64,000 nucleotides of DNA from Zeimonas sp050187175. Its GTDB lineage: Bacteria; Pseudomonadota; Gammaproteobacteria; Burkholderiales; Burkholderiaceae_E. The notes beneath the pieces are model-generated. The model saw nothing but the letters and a program-made list of their open reading frames with translations, was not told the DNA's origin and made no database searches. Of the stretch, positions 34,155 through 45,178 are shown one piece after another. Position 1 is the stretch's first letter. Every line of letters starts with the position of its first letter. Location: assembly GCA_050187175.1 (NCBI GenBank), contig JBFWXS010000001.1:124001-188000 (forward strand), in the 5' to 3' direction. The position numbers and the translations under genes were made by a program.

Positions 34155-35315
34155 TCAATAGAGCTTCGTGTCGCCGATCCCCATCACTCGGTCGACGTTG
34201 TAGTTGATCAAGTTGTAGACCCCCAGCTCCAGACGCGACAGCCGTCCGGGCTCGTAGCGCGGCGAGCTGGCTGCGTCGTGCAGCGATTCCATGACCGACG
34301 CGTCCTCCTTGAGCACAGCCATCGTGAACTCGTTGTAGGGCGCGACGCGTTCGCGGAAGTCCGGCAGCGCGTGCCATTCGGCCGGCCACAGCATGTAGCA
34401 GGTGATGCGCACACGGGACGGACCGAGCGGCCACATGATGATCGGATGCACATTGTCCGAGCGTGCCAGCATGTGGAAGTTCGGCGCCAGATGGGCCGAG
34501 CACGCGAAGCGCGGCGACTTGTCGGCGAGCCACGGCATGTTGCCGAAGCGGCTCTTGCCGTCATACGTCATCGGCCGGGCATCGTAGTACGCGGTGAAGG
34601 CGGTCGAGCCCGTGCGCACACCGGTGTAGCGCTCCACGCCCATCGTCGGCCCTATGGTCTTCGCGTGCAGGACCCGGCTGTGATAGTTGTCCATCAGGTT
34701 CTCGACCGGGAACTTCCAGTTGCAGTCGACCTCGAGCACCAGCTTGTCGGCGAGGCGGCAGTCCTCCTGCCGCAGGAAGCCGAACTCGCGCTGATACGGC
34801 GCGATCCATTCATCCCACGGCAAGGGCTCCGGATTCAGCGACACGAAGATCCAGCCGGCCCATTCACGCAGCGCAATCGGCTTCAGCCGGCAGTTCGCCT
34901 TATCGAAGCCGACGGCCTGGTCCATGAACGGCGCGCCGATCAGCTGGCCGCCCAGGTCGTAGAGCCAGCCGTGATACGGACACATGAACTCCTTCGCGTT
35001 CCCTTTCGGCTCGGAGGTCACGGCGACGCCACGGTGCGCACAGCGATTCATGAACGCCTGCAGCTCGCCGCGCTCGTTGCGGGCGACGATGAAGGGCTCG
35101 TCCACCACTCGCAGCGACAGGAAGTCGCCGGGTTTCTCCAGCTCCTCCACCCGCGCCACGGCGAGCCAGTCGTGCAGGAAGACGCGCGCCTTCTCCAGTT
35201 CGTAAGCCTCTTCCGACGTGTAGTAGTAGCCCGGCAGGTGGCTGGCTTCCGCCAGCGGCTTGCGGATCGCGCCTGCGCCCGGCCCGACGGCCGATTCTGC
35301 TGCTTTTGTGTCCAT
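34155..35315 (-). CDS. Rieske non-haem iron ring-hydroxylating oxygenase, alpha subunit
   Basis: The 386-residue protein starts MDTKAAESAV at the ATG complementary to 35313-35315; a GTG at 35327 is an alternative. The Rieske cluster ligands are seen in RCAHRGVAV and FMCPYHGW (CxH...CxxH, residues about 92-116). The catalytic domain has the mononuclear iron motif ENLMDNYHSRVLH (two His) and a C-terminal Asp region near MESLHDAASSP. The enzyme should hydroxylate or demethylate an aromatic or N-heterocyclic substrate with O2 and electrons from the ferredoxin. No separate beta subunit is present, so it is probably a homotrimeric alpha3 type. Substrate unknown. Confidence 0.93.
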   Translation of the reverse strand: MDTKAAESAVGPGAGAIRKPLAEASHLPGYYYTSEEAYELEKARVFLHDWLAVARVEELEKPGDFLSLRVVDEPFIVARNERGELQAFMNRCAHRGVAVTSEPKGNAKEFMCPYHGWLYDLGGQLIGAPFMDQAVGFDKANCRLKPIALREWAGWIFVSLNPEPLPWDEWIAPYQREFGFLRQEDCRLADKLVLEVDCNWKFPVENLMDNYHSRVLHAKTIGPTMGVERYTGVRTGSTAFTAYYDARPMTYDGKSRFGNMPWLADKSPRFACSAHLAPNFHMLARSDNVHPIIMWPLGPSRVRITCYMLWPAEWHALPDFRERVAPYNEFTMAVLKEDASVMESLHDAASSPRYEPGRLSRLELGVYNLINYNVDRVMGIGDTKLY

Positions 35316-35404
35316 ATCGCTTTTCACTCAAAAAGGCGGTTTCAAAGTCTCCAACGAACGAAGCGTATTTGTATTCATGACAGGCCTATAAGCCCAAATT
35401 TCTG

Positions 35405-35432
35405 TTTACAACCGCGCCGTTTTGGCTATTAT
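35405..35432 (+). promoter_or_regulatory. sigma70-like promoter of the plus-strand catabolic operon
   Basis: A -35-like TTTACA at 35405-35410 and a -10-like TATTAT at 35427-35432 are 16 bases apart, upstream of the ferredoxin start at 35503. The region 35316-35502 is much more AT-rich than the window average and separates the two divergent operons. Confidence 0.6.
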
Positions 35433-35441
35433 GTACACATA
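35430..35441. promoter_or_regulatory. palindromic operator candidate overlapping the -10
   Basis: The 12-base sequence TATGTACACATA has perfect 5-bp half-sites around a central AC. It overlaps the -10 hexamer at 35427-35432. The GT..AC core resembles sites of FCD-type GntR regulators, and such a regulator is encoded at 31005-31778. Binding is inferred. Confidence 0.45.
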
Positions 35442-35502
35442 TCTCAAAAATTGCTACGGCAAATCAACGGCAGACACTCCTGCCAACAGCAGAGATGAGT
35501 CA

Positions 35503-35823
35503 ATGTGGATACCTATTGCAAAATCAACGGATGAGGTCGGCGAGCATGGAAACGGCTACGAGGTCGACGGTGAATTCGTCGCGCTGTTCCGGCTGGACGG
35601 CTGTTATTTCGCGACCAGCAACGTCTGCACGCACCAGTTCGCGCTGCTGACCGAGGGTTGCGTGGACGGCGAGTTCGTCACCTGCCCGATGCACCAGGGG
35701 CGCTTCCACATCCCCAGCGGCGCCGCACAAGGCGCGCCGGTGAGCGAGCCGATCCGCACCTTCCCGGTACGGGTCGTCGACGGCGTCATCGAAATCGAGC
35801 TCGCGCAAGGAGAAGCCGCATGA
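35503..35823 (+). CDS. Rieske [2Fe-2S] ferredoxin
   Basis: The 106-residue protein starts MWIPIAKSTDEVGEHGNGYEV at ATG 35503. It is a single Rieske domain with cluster ligands in SNVCTHQFALL and VTCPMHQGRFHI (CxH...CxxH), like the ferredoxins of biphenyl- and toluene-type dioxygenases. It should carry single electrons from the reductase encoded at 32918-34141 to the oxygenase encoded at 34155-35315. It is the first gene of the plus-strand operon. Its stop overlaps the next start (ATGA at 35820). Confidence 0.93.
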   Translation: MWIPIAKSTDEVGEHGNGYEVDGEFVALFRLDGCYFATSNVCTHQFALLTEGCVDGEFVTCPMHQGRFHIPSGAAQGAPVSEPIRTFPVRVVDGVIEIELAQGEAA

Positions 35824-36458
35824 GTGCCGATCCGGCCGCTATCTTCGACCGCCAGCACTTCGGTGCGCGCATGGGCATGGGGCGGCGCCCGGGCCTGCTG
35901 ATCGTCGACTTCACCGTCGGCTTCAACGATCCGCAGGCGTTCGGCGGCGGCAACATCGGCCAGGCCGTAGAGAACACCGTGGCGCTGCTCGAACGCGCGC
36001 GCCGCGCGGGACTGCCGATCGCCCACACCAAGATCATCTACGCCGAGGACGGCTCCGACGCCGGCGTGCACTGCCTGAAGGTGCCGCGGCTGAAGACGCT
36101 GACCGAGTCCAATCCGCTGAGCGACTTCGTGCCGGCGCTGATGCCAGCCGCAGGCGAGATCGTGATCCGCAAGCGGCTGCCGTCGGCCTTCTTCGGTACC
36201 GATCTCGCCGGCATGCTGGTGGCCAAGGGGGTCGACACGCTGTTCATCGCCGGCTGCACCACCAGCGGCTGCGTGCGCGCAAGCACGCTGGACGCGATGT
36301 GCCACGGCTTCCGGCCCATGGTCATCGCCGACTGCGTCGGCGACCGGGCCGTCGGTCCGCACGAAGCCAGCCTGTTCGACCTGGACAAGAAGTACGCCGA
36401 CGTCATCACGCGCGCTCAGGCATTGGCCGCGCTGGAGAGCATCGATGCCGGTCAGTGA
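35820..36458 (+). CDS. nicF: isochorismatase-family amidohydrolase, probable maleamate amidohydrolase (NicF-like)
   Basis: The 212-residue protein has the cysteine-hydrolase triad: Asp30 in LLIVDFTVGF, Lys118 in VIRKRLPSAFFGT and Cys151 in IAGCTTSGCVRAS, the last with the family's cis-peptide loop. The length and triad spacing fit NicF (maleamate amidohydrolase) and the related N-carbamoylsarcosine amidase. NicF turns maleamate into maleate and ammonia as a late step of nicotinate degradation. The next gene is NicX-like and overlaps this one by 14 bases, which strongly supports the NicF role over other amidases. The symbol rests on context plus family. Confidence 0.82.
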   Translation: MSADPAAIFDRQHFGARMGMGRRPGLLIVDFTVGFNDPQAFGGGNIGQAVENTVALLERARRAGLPIAHTKIIYAEDGSDAGVHCLKVPRLKTLTESNPLSDFVPALMPAAGEIVIRKRLPSAFFGTDLAGMLVAKGVDTLFIAGCTTSGCVRASTLDAMCHGFRPMVIADCVGDRAVGPHEASLFDLDKKYADVITRAQALAALESIDAGQ

Positions 36459-37497
36459 CGACCTGCGGGTGCAGCGCTGGTCCGACGTGCTGGCGCTGTG
36501 CCGGCTGCGCGGCGACGAGGCCGTGGTGGTGCTGACGGGCGAGGCGACGCACCCGCAGAATCTCGACGACGCGATGCGCGCCGTCGCGCGGACCGGCGCG
36601 CGCGCGCTGCGCGTCGATCTGCCGCCGCTTGCGCCGGCCGGGCCGATGGGCGGCGACCGCACCACTTTCGTCGGCATGACGCCGCTGAGCGGGCACCGGC
36701 TGGGCGTGGATCTGCTCAAGCGCGCCGACCTGGTCATCGATCTGATGGGCCTGCTCCATTCTCCCGAGCAGACGGAAATCCTTGCCGCAGGCACCCGCAT
36801 GCTGATGGTGGTCGAGCCGCCCGAGATGCTCGCGCAGCTGATGCCTATGGCCGACGACAAGCGCCGCGTGATGGCGGCCGACGCGCGGCTGAAGGCAGCG
36901 CGCGAGATGCGCGTCAGCTCGCGCGCCGGCACCGATCTGCGTCTGACCCTGGGCCGCTATCCGACCCTGCCCGAGTACGGGTTCGCCGACGAGCCGGGCC
37001 ACTGGGACCACTGGCCCAGCGGCTTCATCTCGACCTGGCCGCTGGACGGCAGCGCGCAGGGACGGGTCGTGATCGACGTCGGCGACATGCTGTTCCCGTT
37101 CAAGACCTACGTGACTTCGCCGATCGCGATGGAGATCGAGGACGGCCGCATCCGCAGCATCGAAGGCGGCTTCGAGGCCCGCTATCTGCGCCGCTTCATC
37201 GAGGCCTATCGCGATCCCGACGCGTTCGCCGTGGCCCATGTCGGCTGGGGGCTTCAGCCCAAGGCGCGATGGACCGGGCTGGGGCTGCGCGACAAGTCGC
37301 AGTCGCTGGGCATGGACGCCCGTTCGTACTACGGCAACTTCCTGTTTTCAACCGGGCCGAACGCCGAAGCCGGCGGCCCCAACCAGTCGCGCTGTCACAT
37401 CGACATCCCCATGGCCGGCTGCTCGGTCAGCCTGGATGGCGAATGGATGGTCATCGAAGGCGAAGTCGTCGCTCCCGACCAGCGGGTCGAGAACTGA
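36445..37497 (+). CDS. nicX: 2,5-dihydroxypyridine 5,6-dioxygenase (NicX-like)
   Basis: The 350-residue protein has the same length as Pseudomonas putida NicX as I remember it. His265 (VAHVGWGL), His318 and Asp320 (SRCHIDIPM) fall at the numbers I recall for the NicX iron ligands, and Glu177 (LPEYGF) and His189 (HWDHW) match second-shell residues. The fold is that of M29 aminopeptidase-like proteins. NicX cleaves 2,5-dihydroxypyridine between C5 and C6 with O2, forming N-formylmaleamate. It overlaps the NicF-like gene by 14 bases. A peptidase annotation, common for this family in automatic pipelines, would be wrong if the His-His-Asp site is right. Confidence 0.85.
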   Translation: MPVSDDLRVQRWSDVLALCRLRGDEAVVVLTGEATHPQNLDDAMRAVARTGARALRVDLPPLAPAGPMGGDRTTFVGMTPLSGHRLGVDLLKRADLVIDLMGLLHSPEQTEILAAGTRMLMVVEPPEMLAQLMPMADDKRRVMAADARLKAAREMRVSSRAGTDLRLTLGRYPTLPEYGFADEPGHWDHWPSGFISTWPLDGSAQGRVVIDVGDMLFPFKTYVTSPIAMEIEDGRIRSIEGGFEARYLRRFIEAYRDPDAFAVAHVGWGLQPKARWTGLGLRDKSQSLGMDARSYYGNFLFSTGPNAEAGGPNQSRCHIDIPMAGCSVSLDGEWMVIEGEVVAPDQRVEN

Positions 37498-37540
37498 GCG
37501 CGCCGATCCTGTGTTCACCCCTCAACGTGGAGTGTTTCGA

Positions 37541-38680
37541 ATGATGCTCAAGACATGCCTTACCGTGGCCTTCTGTATCGCTGCCACTTCGGTCGCCGCG
37601 CAGATCCGCGTCGGCATCACGCTGTCGACGACCGGCCCGGCTGCTTCGCTGGGGATCCCGGAGAAGAACACCGTCGCGCTGTATCCCGAGACGATAGGCG
37701 GCCAGAAGATCGAGTACGTCGTGATGGATGACGCCACCGATACGACGGCAGCGCGGCGCAACACGGAGAAGTTCGTCGCCGACGGCGTCGACGTGATCAT
37801 CGGCAGCTCCACATCGCCGGGCACGCTGGCGATGATCGAAGTGGCCGCCAAGTCCCGTACGCCGGTCATCAGCCTGGCCGCGGCGGTGCGGCTGGTCTGG
37901 CCGATGGACGACCAGAAGCGCTGGATCTTCAAGATGCCGTACAACGACTCGATCATCGCCGAGGCGGCCGTGCTGCACATGGTGAAGACCGGCATCAAGA
38001 CGCTGGGGCACATCGGCTTCAATGATGCGTACGGCGAAAGCTGGTATCTCGAACTGGCGAAATACGCCGAGAAGCACGGCGTCAAGATCGTCGTCTCGGA
38101 GAAATACAATCCCAAGGACACCAGCGTCACCGCGCAGGCGTTGAAGATCATCGCCGCCAATCCCGATGCCGTGATGACGGTGGGCTCGGGAACGCCTGCC
38201 GTGCTGCCGCAGGCCACGCTGCTCGAGCGCGGCTACAAGGGCAAGTTCTACCAGACTTCCGGCGTCATCAACAACGAGTTCCTGCGCGTCGGCGGCAAGA
38301 GCGTCGAAGGCACGCTGCTGCCCTCGGGTCCGGTGATCGTCGTCGACGAGCTGCCGGAAAGCCATCCCGCCCGCAACCCCAGTCTCGACTACAAGAAGCG
38401 CTACGAAGCCGTGCACGGTCCGGGGACGATCACTACTTTCGGCGGCAACGCCTGGGACGCGATCCTGGTGCTGCAGAAGGCGATTCCCGATGCGCTGAAG
38501 GCCGCGAAGCCGGGCACGGTGGAGTTCCGCTCGGCGCTGCGCGATGCGATCGAATCGATCAAGGGCTTGCCCGCCACGCATGGCGCGATCAACATGACGG
38601 CCAGCGACCATAACGGCTTCTCGGCCGACGCACCGGTCATCATCACGATCCGCAACGGCAAGTGGGCGCTGGCCAGGTAA
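37541..38680 (+). CDS. Liv-type ABC transporter substrate-binding protein (first system)
   Basis: The 379-residue protein starts at ATG 37541 (an ATG at 37544 is also possible) after GGAG, with a signal peptide MMLKTCLTVAFCIAATSVAAQ. The mature part is a type I periplasmic binding protein of the LivJ/LivK class (IRVGITLSTTGPAASLGIPEKN; VDVIIGSSTSPGTLAMIEVA; HIGFNDAYGESWYLELAKYA). Such receptors bind branched-chain amino acids but also aromatic acids and amides. Here it is placed between nicX and the Liv permeases, so its ligand is probably the pyridine-type substrate or a carboxylated form of it. Confidence 0.92.
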   Translation: MMLKTCLTVAFCIAATSVAAQIRVGITLSTTGPAASLGIPEKNTVALYPETIGGQKIEYVVMDDATDTTAARRNTEKFVADGVDVIIGSSTSPGTLAMIEVAAKSRTPVISLAAAVRLVWPMDDQKRWIFKMPYNDSIIAEAAVLHMVKTGIKTLGHIGFNDAYGESWYLELAKYAEKHGVKIVVSEKYNPKDTSVTAQALKIIAANPDAVMTVGSGTPAVLPQATLLERGYKGKFYQTSGVINNEFLRVGGKSVEGTLLPSGPVIVVDELPESHPARNPSLDYKKRYEAVHGPGTITTFGGNAWDAILVLQKAIPDALKAAKPGTVEFRSALRDAIESIKGLPATHGAINMTASDHNGFSADAPVIITIRNGKWALAR

Positions 38681-38691
38681 GGCATTCCTAC

Positions 38692-39732
38692 ATGAACGCC
38701 GACATCGCGCTTATCCTCGCGCAGGACGGAGTCGTCAACGGCGCCATCTACGCGCTGGTGGCGCTGGCGCTCGTCCTGGTCTACGCGGTCACCAGGGTGA
38801 TCTTCATTCCGCAGGGCGAGCTGGTATCGTTCGGCGCGCTGACGCTGGCCAGCCTGCAGATGGGCCAGGTCCCGCCGACGGCATGGCTGCTTGCCGTCAT
38901 GGCGCTGACGGTGCTCGCCGTCGAAGGCTGGCAGGCCTGGCGGACCAGGTCCGCCGCCCTGGCGCGGCGGACCGCCTTCTGGAATCTGCTGGTGCCGGCG
39001 TTCATCGTGGGCCTCGTCTATCTGCTGGCCCCGCTCAAGCCGAACTACTTCGTGCAGCTCGGCCTGGTCATCGCGCTGGTGCTGCCGCTGGGCCCGATGA
39101 TCTACCGGCTCGCCTACCAGCCGATCGCAGACGCGTCGGTTCTGGTGCTGCTCATCGTATCGGTGGCCGTGCACCTGGCGCTGGTGGGACTGGGCCTGAT
39201 TTTCTTCGGTCCCGAAGGGGTGCGCACCACACCGTTCATCGAGGGACGGGTCTCGCTCGGCGTCATGGACATCTCCGGCCAGGGGCTGTGGGTCGTGACC
39301 GCCAGCCTGCTGATCATCGTCGGCCTGTATCTGTACTTCGGCCGCACGATCTTCGGCAAGGCGCTGCGCGCCACCGCGATCAACCGCAAGGGAGCCCGCA
39401 TCGTGGGCATCAAGACGACGTATGCGGGCAGCATCGCGTTCCTGCTCGCGGCGCTGCTGGCCGTGGTCTCGGGCGCACTCATATCGCCGATCACCACCAT
39501 GTACTACGACACCGGCTTCCTGGTCGGCCTGAAGGCCTTCGTCGGCGCAATCATAGGCGGGCTCGCGAGCTATCCGATCGCCGCCGGCGGTGCGCTGCTC
39601 GTGGGGCTGATCGAATCCTATTCGTCGTTCTGGGCCAGCGCCTTCAAGGAGGTGATCGTCTTCACGCTGATCATCCCCGTGCTGCTGTGGCGCTCGCTCA
39701 CCAGCCAGGCCATCGAAGAGGAAGAAGACTGA
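38692..39732 (+). CDS. Liv-type ABC transporter permease, LivH-like (first system)
   Basis: The 346-residue protein starts MNADIALILAQDGVVNGAIYAL at ATG 38692 and has the LivH pattern: GAIYALVALALVLVYAVTRVI and IPQGELVSFGALTLASLQ, with eight or nine hydrophobic helices. RATAINRKGARIVGIKTTYAG is the conserved cytosolic loop. It forms the inner-membrane channel with the LivM-type half of the next gene. TGATG coupling links it to that gene (39730-39734). It is longer than usual LivH (about 290-310) because of an extra segment around residues 80-110. Confidence 0.92.
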   Translation: MNADIALILAQDGVVNGAIYALVALALVLVYAVTRVIFIPQGELVSFGALTLASLQMGQVPPTAWLLAVMALTVLAVEGWQAWRTRSAALARRTAFWNLLVPAFIVGLVYLLAPLKPNYFVQLGLVIALVLPLGPMIYRLAYQPIADASVLVLLIVSVAVHLALVGLGLIFFGPEGVRTTPFIEGRVSLGVMDISGQGLWVVTASLLIIVGLYLYFGRTIFGKALRATAINRKGARIVGIKTTYAGSIAFLLAALLAVVSGALISPITTMYYDTGFLVGLKAFVGAIIGGLASYPIAAGGALLVGLIESYSSFWASAFKEVIVFTLIIPVLLWRSLTSQAIEEEED

Positions 39733-41486
39733 TGGCCCGCTTCCTGCTTCCCGCCGCCGGCGTGCTGCTTGTCGCGGCGGCACCGCTGCTACTGCCCGAC
39801 TTCCATGTGACCATGCTCAACTACATCGGGCTGGCGAGCCTGGTCACGCTCGGGCTGGTGCTGCTGACCGGCGTCGCCGGCATCACTTCGTTCGGCCAGG
39901 CCGCGTTCGTCGGGCTGGGCGCCTACACGACGGCGGTGCTCAGCACGCGCTACGGGATGTCGCCATGGTTGACGCTGCCGATCGGACTGGCGCTGACCGC
40001 CGCGGCCGCCGGCCTGATCGGCTGGCTGACGCTGCGGCTGAAGGGGCACTATCTGCCGCTGTCGACCATGGCCTGGGGCCTGAGCCTGTACTTCGTGTTC
40101 GGCAACATCGAGTCGCTGGGCGGCCAGACCGGCATCGACCGGATCCCCGCCCTGGCAGTCGGCAGCTTCGCGTTCGACACGCAGCGCCGGTTCTACTACC
40201 TGATCTGGGCGGTGCTGCTGCTGGCGATGCTGCTGGTCGCCAACCTGCTGGATTCGCGAGAGGGCCGCAACCTGCGCGCGCTGCGGCGTGCCGGGCTGAT
40301 GCTGCAGTCGTTCGGCGTCGATACCAGCCGGACCAAGACCATCGCCTTCGTCTACGCCGCCCTGCTGGCAGCGCTGTCGGGATGGCTGTACGCGCATCTG
40401 CTGCGCTTCGTGAACCCGACGCCGTTCGGCCTGAACGTGGGCATGGAGTATCTGTTCATGGCCGTGATCGGCGGCGCCTCGCACGTGATCGGCGCGGTGG
40501 CGGGCGCGGCCACGCTGAGCCTGCTCAAGCAGGCGCTGCAGGAATGGCTGCCCTCGCTGCTGGGACACGCGGCGAACTACGAGATGCTGGTGTTCGGCAT
40601 CCTGATGATCCTGCTGCTGCAGCGCGCCCGCGACGGTCTGATGCCCTTCTTCGATCGCTTGCTGCCGCAGCGCAGAGCGCGGCCGCTGCCCGAGCCCAGC
40701 GGCGAACTGCCTAAGCGGCAGCAGCCGCCGGCCGGCGAGCTGCTGCTGGAAGTGCAGCGGGCGCGCAAGCAGTTCGGCGGGCTGGTGGCGGTCGACAGCG
40801 TGTCGTTCCAGATGCGCAGCGGCGAGATCCTCGGCCTGATCGGCCCGAACGGAGCGGGCAAGAGCACGATCTTCAACCTGATCACCGGCGTGACGCCGCT
40901 CACCTCCGGGTCGATCCGCTTCCGCGGGCAGCCGCTCGAACGCTTGCCGCTGACGGCGATCGTCGGCCTGGGTATTGCGCGCACCTTCCAGCACGTCAAC
41001 CTGGTGCCGGCGATGTCGGTGCTCGACAACGTCGTGGTCGGCGCCTATCGGCGCGGCCGGGCCGGCGTGGCGGCCGCGTCGCTGCGGCTGGACGGCGCGG
41101 AGGAAGCGCGGCTGCGCAGCGAAGCGATCCGCCAGCTCGAACGCGTGGGTCTGGCAGCGCGCATGCACGAGCCCGCCGGCGATCTGCCGCTGGGACAGCA
41201 GCGCATCCTGGAGATCGCCCGCGCCTTGACCGCCGATCCGATCCTGCTGATGCTGGACGAACCGGCGGCAGGCCTGCGCTTTCGCGAGAAGGCGGAACTG
41301 AGCGCGCTGCTGCGCAAGCTGCGCGGCGAAGGGCTCAGCGTGCTGATCGTCGAACACGACATGGATCTGGTCATGAACCTGGTCGATCGGCTGGTGGTCA
41401 TGGATTCCGGCCACAAGCTCGCCGAGGGCGAGCCTTTCGCGATCCAGACCGACGACAAAGTGCGGGAGGCCTATCTTGGCGCCTGA
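39732..41486 (+). CDS. fused Liv-type permease-ATPase (LivM-LivG)
   Basis: The 584-residue protein joins two subunits that are usually separate. Residues about 1-310 are a LivM-type permease (GLVLLTGVAGITSFGQAAFVG; LRLKGHYLPLSTMAWG). A Pro-rich linker of about 30 residues follows (RARPLPEPSGELPKRQQPP). Residues about 335-584 are a LivG-type ATPase with Walker A GPNGAGKST (near 371), the signature segment DLPLGQQRILEIARAL, Walker B ILLMLDEPAAGL and the H-loop VEHDMDLV. The fusion is in frame with no break seen. Fusions of this kind are known in Burkholderiales. Confidence 0.93.
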   Translation: MARFLLPAAGVLLVAAAPLLLPDFHVTMLNYIGLASLVTLGLVLLTGVAGITSFGQAAFVGLGAYTTAVLSTRYGMSPWLTLPIGLALTAAAAGLIGWLTLRLKGHYLPLSTMAWGLSLYFVFGNIESLGGQTGIDRIPALAVGSFAFDTQRRFYYLIWAVLLLAMLLVANLLDSREGRNLRALRRAGLMLQSFGVDTSRTKTIAFVYAALLAALSGWLYAHLLRFVNPTPFGLNVGMEYLFMAVIGGASHVIGAVAGAATLSLLKQALQEWLPSLLGHAANYEMLVFGILMILLLQRARDGLMPFFDRLLPQRRARPLPEPSGELPKRQQPPAGELLLEVQRARKQFGGLVAVDSVSFQMRSGEILGLIGPNGAGKSTIFNLITGVTPLTSGSIRFRGQPLERLPLTAIVGLGIARTFQHVNLVPAMSVLDNVVVGAYRRGRAGVAAASLRLDGAEEARLRSEAIRQLERVGLAARMHEPAGDLPLGQQRILEIARALTADPILLMLDEPAAGLRFREKAELSALLRKLRGEGLSVLIVEHDMDLVMNLVDRLVVMDSGHKLAEGEPFAIQTDDKVREAYLGA

Positions 41487-42254
41487 CCCGATCATGCCCC
41501 TGCTGCGCGTGGAGCAGCTGTGCGCGGCCTACGGAAAGATCGCCGTGCTGCATGAGGTCTCGCTTTGCGTCCACAGCGGCCAGATCGTGACCGTGATCGG
41601 CCCGAACGGCGCCGGCAAGAGCACGCTGCTGAACGCGCTGGCCGGCATGCTGCCGTCGCGCGGCACGGTCATGCTCGGCGAGCACAGCCTGCGCGACATG
41701 AGCACCGAAGCGCGCGTGCAGCGCGGCCTGGTGATCGTTCCCGAGAAGCGCGAGCTGTTCGGCGCGATGAGCGTCGAGGACAACCTGCGGCTGGGCGCCT
41801 TCATCCGGCGGCGCGACCGCGATCGCTGCGAGACGCTGCTGGCCGGCGTCTTCGAGCGCTTTCCCAAGCTGCGCCAGCGGCGCCGGCAGTTCGCCGCCAC
41901 CTTGTCCGGCGGCGAACGGCAGATGCTGGCGATCGGCCGCGCGCTGATGAGCGAGCCGCGCCTGCTGATGCTCGATGAACCCAGCCTCGGACTGGCCCCG
42001 TTGATCGTCCGCGATATCTTCTCGATCATCGCCGACCTGAAGTCCGCCGGCGTCTCCATCCTGCTGGTCGAGCAGAATGCGCGCGCGGCCCTTCAGGTGG
42101 CCGACTACGGGCACGTGCTGGAGAACGGCCGGGTCGCGCTCGAAGGAGACGGCGAGGCATTGTCATCGAACCCGCGCGTCGCGGAAACCTATCTTGGATT
42201 CGCGCGGCCGCATGCCGCCGAAGCCGGCGAATCCGCAACCGAGGAGGTCGACCG

Positions 42255-42258
<4 letters not shown>
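41476..42258 (+). CDS. Liv-type ABC transporter ATPase, LivF-like (first system)
   Basis: The 260-residue ATPase has Walker A IGPNGAGKSTLLNALAG, signature LSGGERQMLAIGRALM, Walker B LLMLDEPSLGLAPL and VEQNARAAL, all typical of LivF. A TTG start at 41476 is supported by GGGAGG with six bases spacing inside the end of the fused gene; ATG 41494 (MPLLRVEQL) is the alternative without a good ribosome-binding site. It completes the importer. Its stop overlaps the start of the molybdenum hydroxylase gene (ATGA at 42255). Confidence 0.92.
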
Positions 42259-44665
<2,407 letters not shown>

Positions 44666-44669
<4 letters not shown>

Positions 44670-45178
44670 GAGCGCCTGTCGACGACCGTGGCCAATGCCA
44701 GCCCCAGGTCCAGGTGACCATCACTGTCAACGGCAAAGCCTGCGAACGAAGCGTCGAAGCGCGCACGCTGCTGGCGCAGTTCCTGCGCGACGAACTGGGG
44801 CTCACCGGCACCCATGTCGGCTGCGATACCTGTCAGTGCGGCTGCTGCACGGTGCTGGTCGACGGCGACGCGGTCAAGTCGTGCACGGTGCTGCTTGCCC
44901 AGCTCGACGGCGCCAGCATCACCACCATCGAAGGACTGTCGGACGGCAGCGGCGGCCTGCATCCGGTACAGGAGGCGTTCAGCGCCTGCCATGCCCTGCA
45001 GTGCGGCTACTGCACGCCCGGTTTCGTGATGAGCTCCGTGGAGCTGATCGACAAGTACCCTGAACTCGACGAAGCCGCCGTGCGCCATCTGATCGAAGGC
45101 AACATCTGCCGCTGCACGGGCTATCACAACATCGTGCGGGCGATCCTGTCGGCGCAGGCCAAGCAGGCCACACCATGA
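44666..45178 (+). CDS. molybdenum hydroxylase [2Fe-2S] small subunit with extra cysteines
   Basis: The 170-residue protein starts MRAPVDDRGQCQPQVQVT and has the two-cluster layout of the CoxS/XdhC-type subunit. The plant-type cluster motif GCDTCQCGCCTVLVDG has the three expected cysteines C53, C58 and C61 and two extra ones at 56 and 60, where Ser and Ala are usual; a fourth ligand lies in VKSCTVLL. The second cluster is seen in QCGYCTPG and ICRCTGY. It passes electrons from Mo to FAD. The N-terminus is about 15 residues longer than normal. ATGA overlaps couple it to both neighbours. Confidence 0.93.

Noticed and set aside
35405..35460. A short peptide gene starting near 35422 upstream of the ferredoxin
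   Set aside because: The in-frame extension lies inside the promoter region and has no ribosome-binding site; the Rieske ferredoxin starts naturally at 35503.
36445..37497. Leucyl aminopeptidase (M29)
   Set aside because: The fold is shared, but the length, the His265/His318/Asp320 set and the NicF-like neighbour fit 2,5-dihydroxypyridine dioxygenase better.
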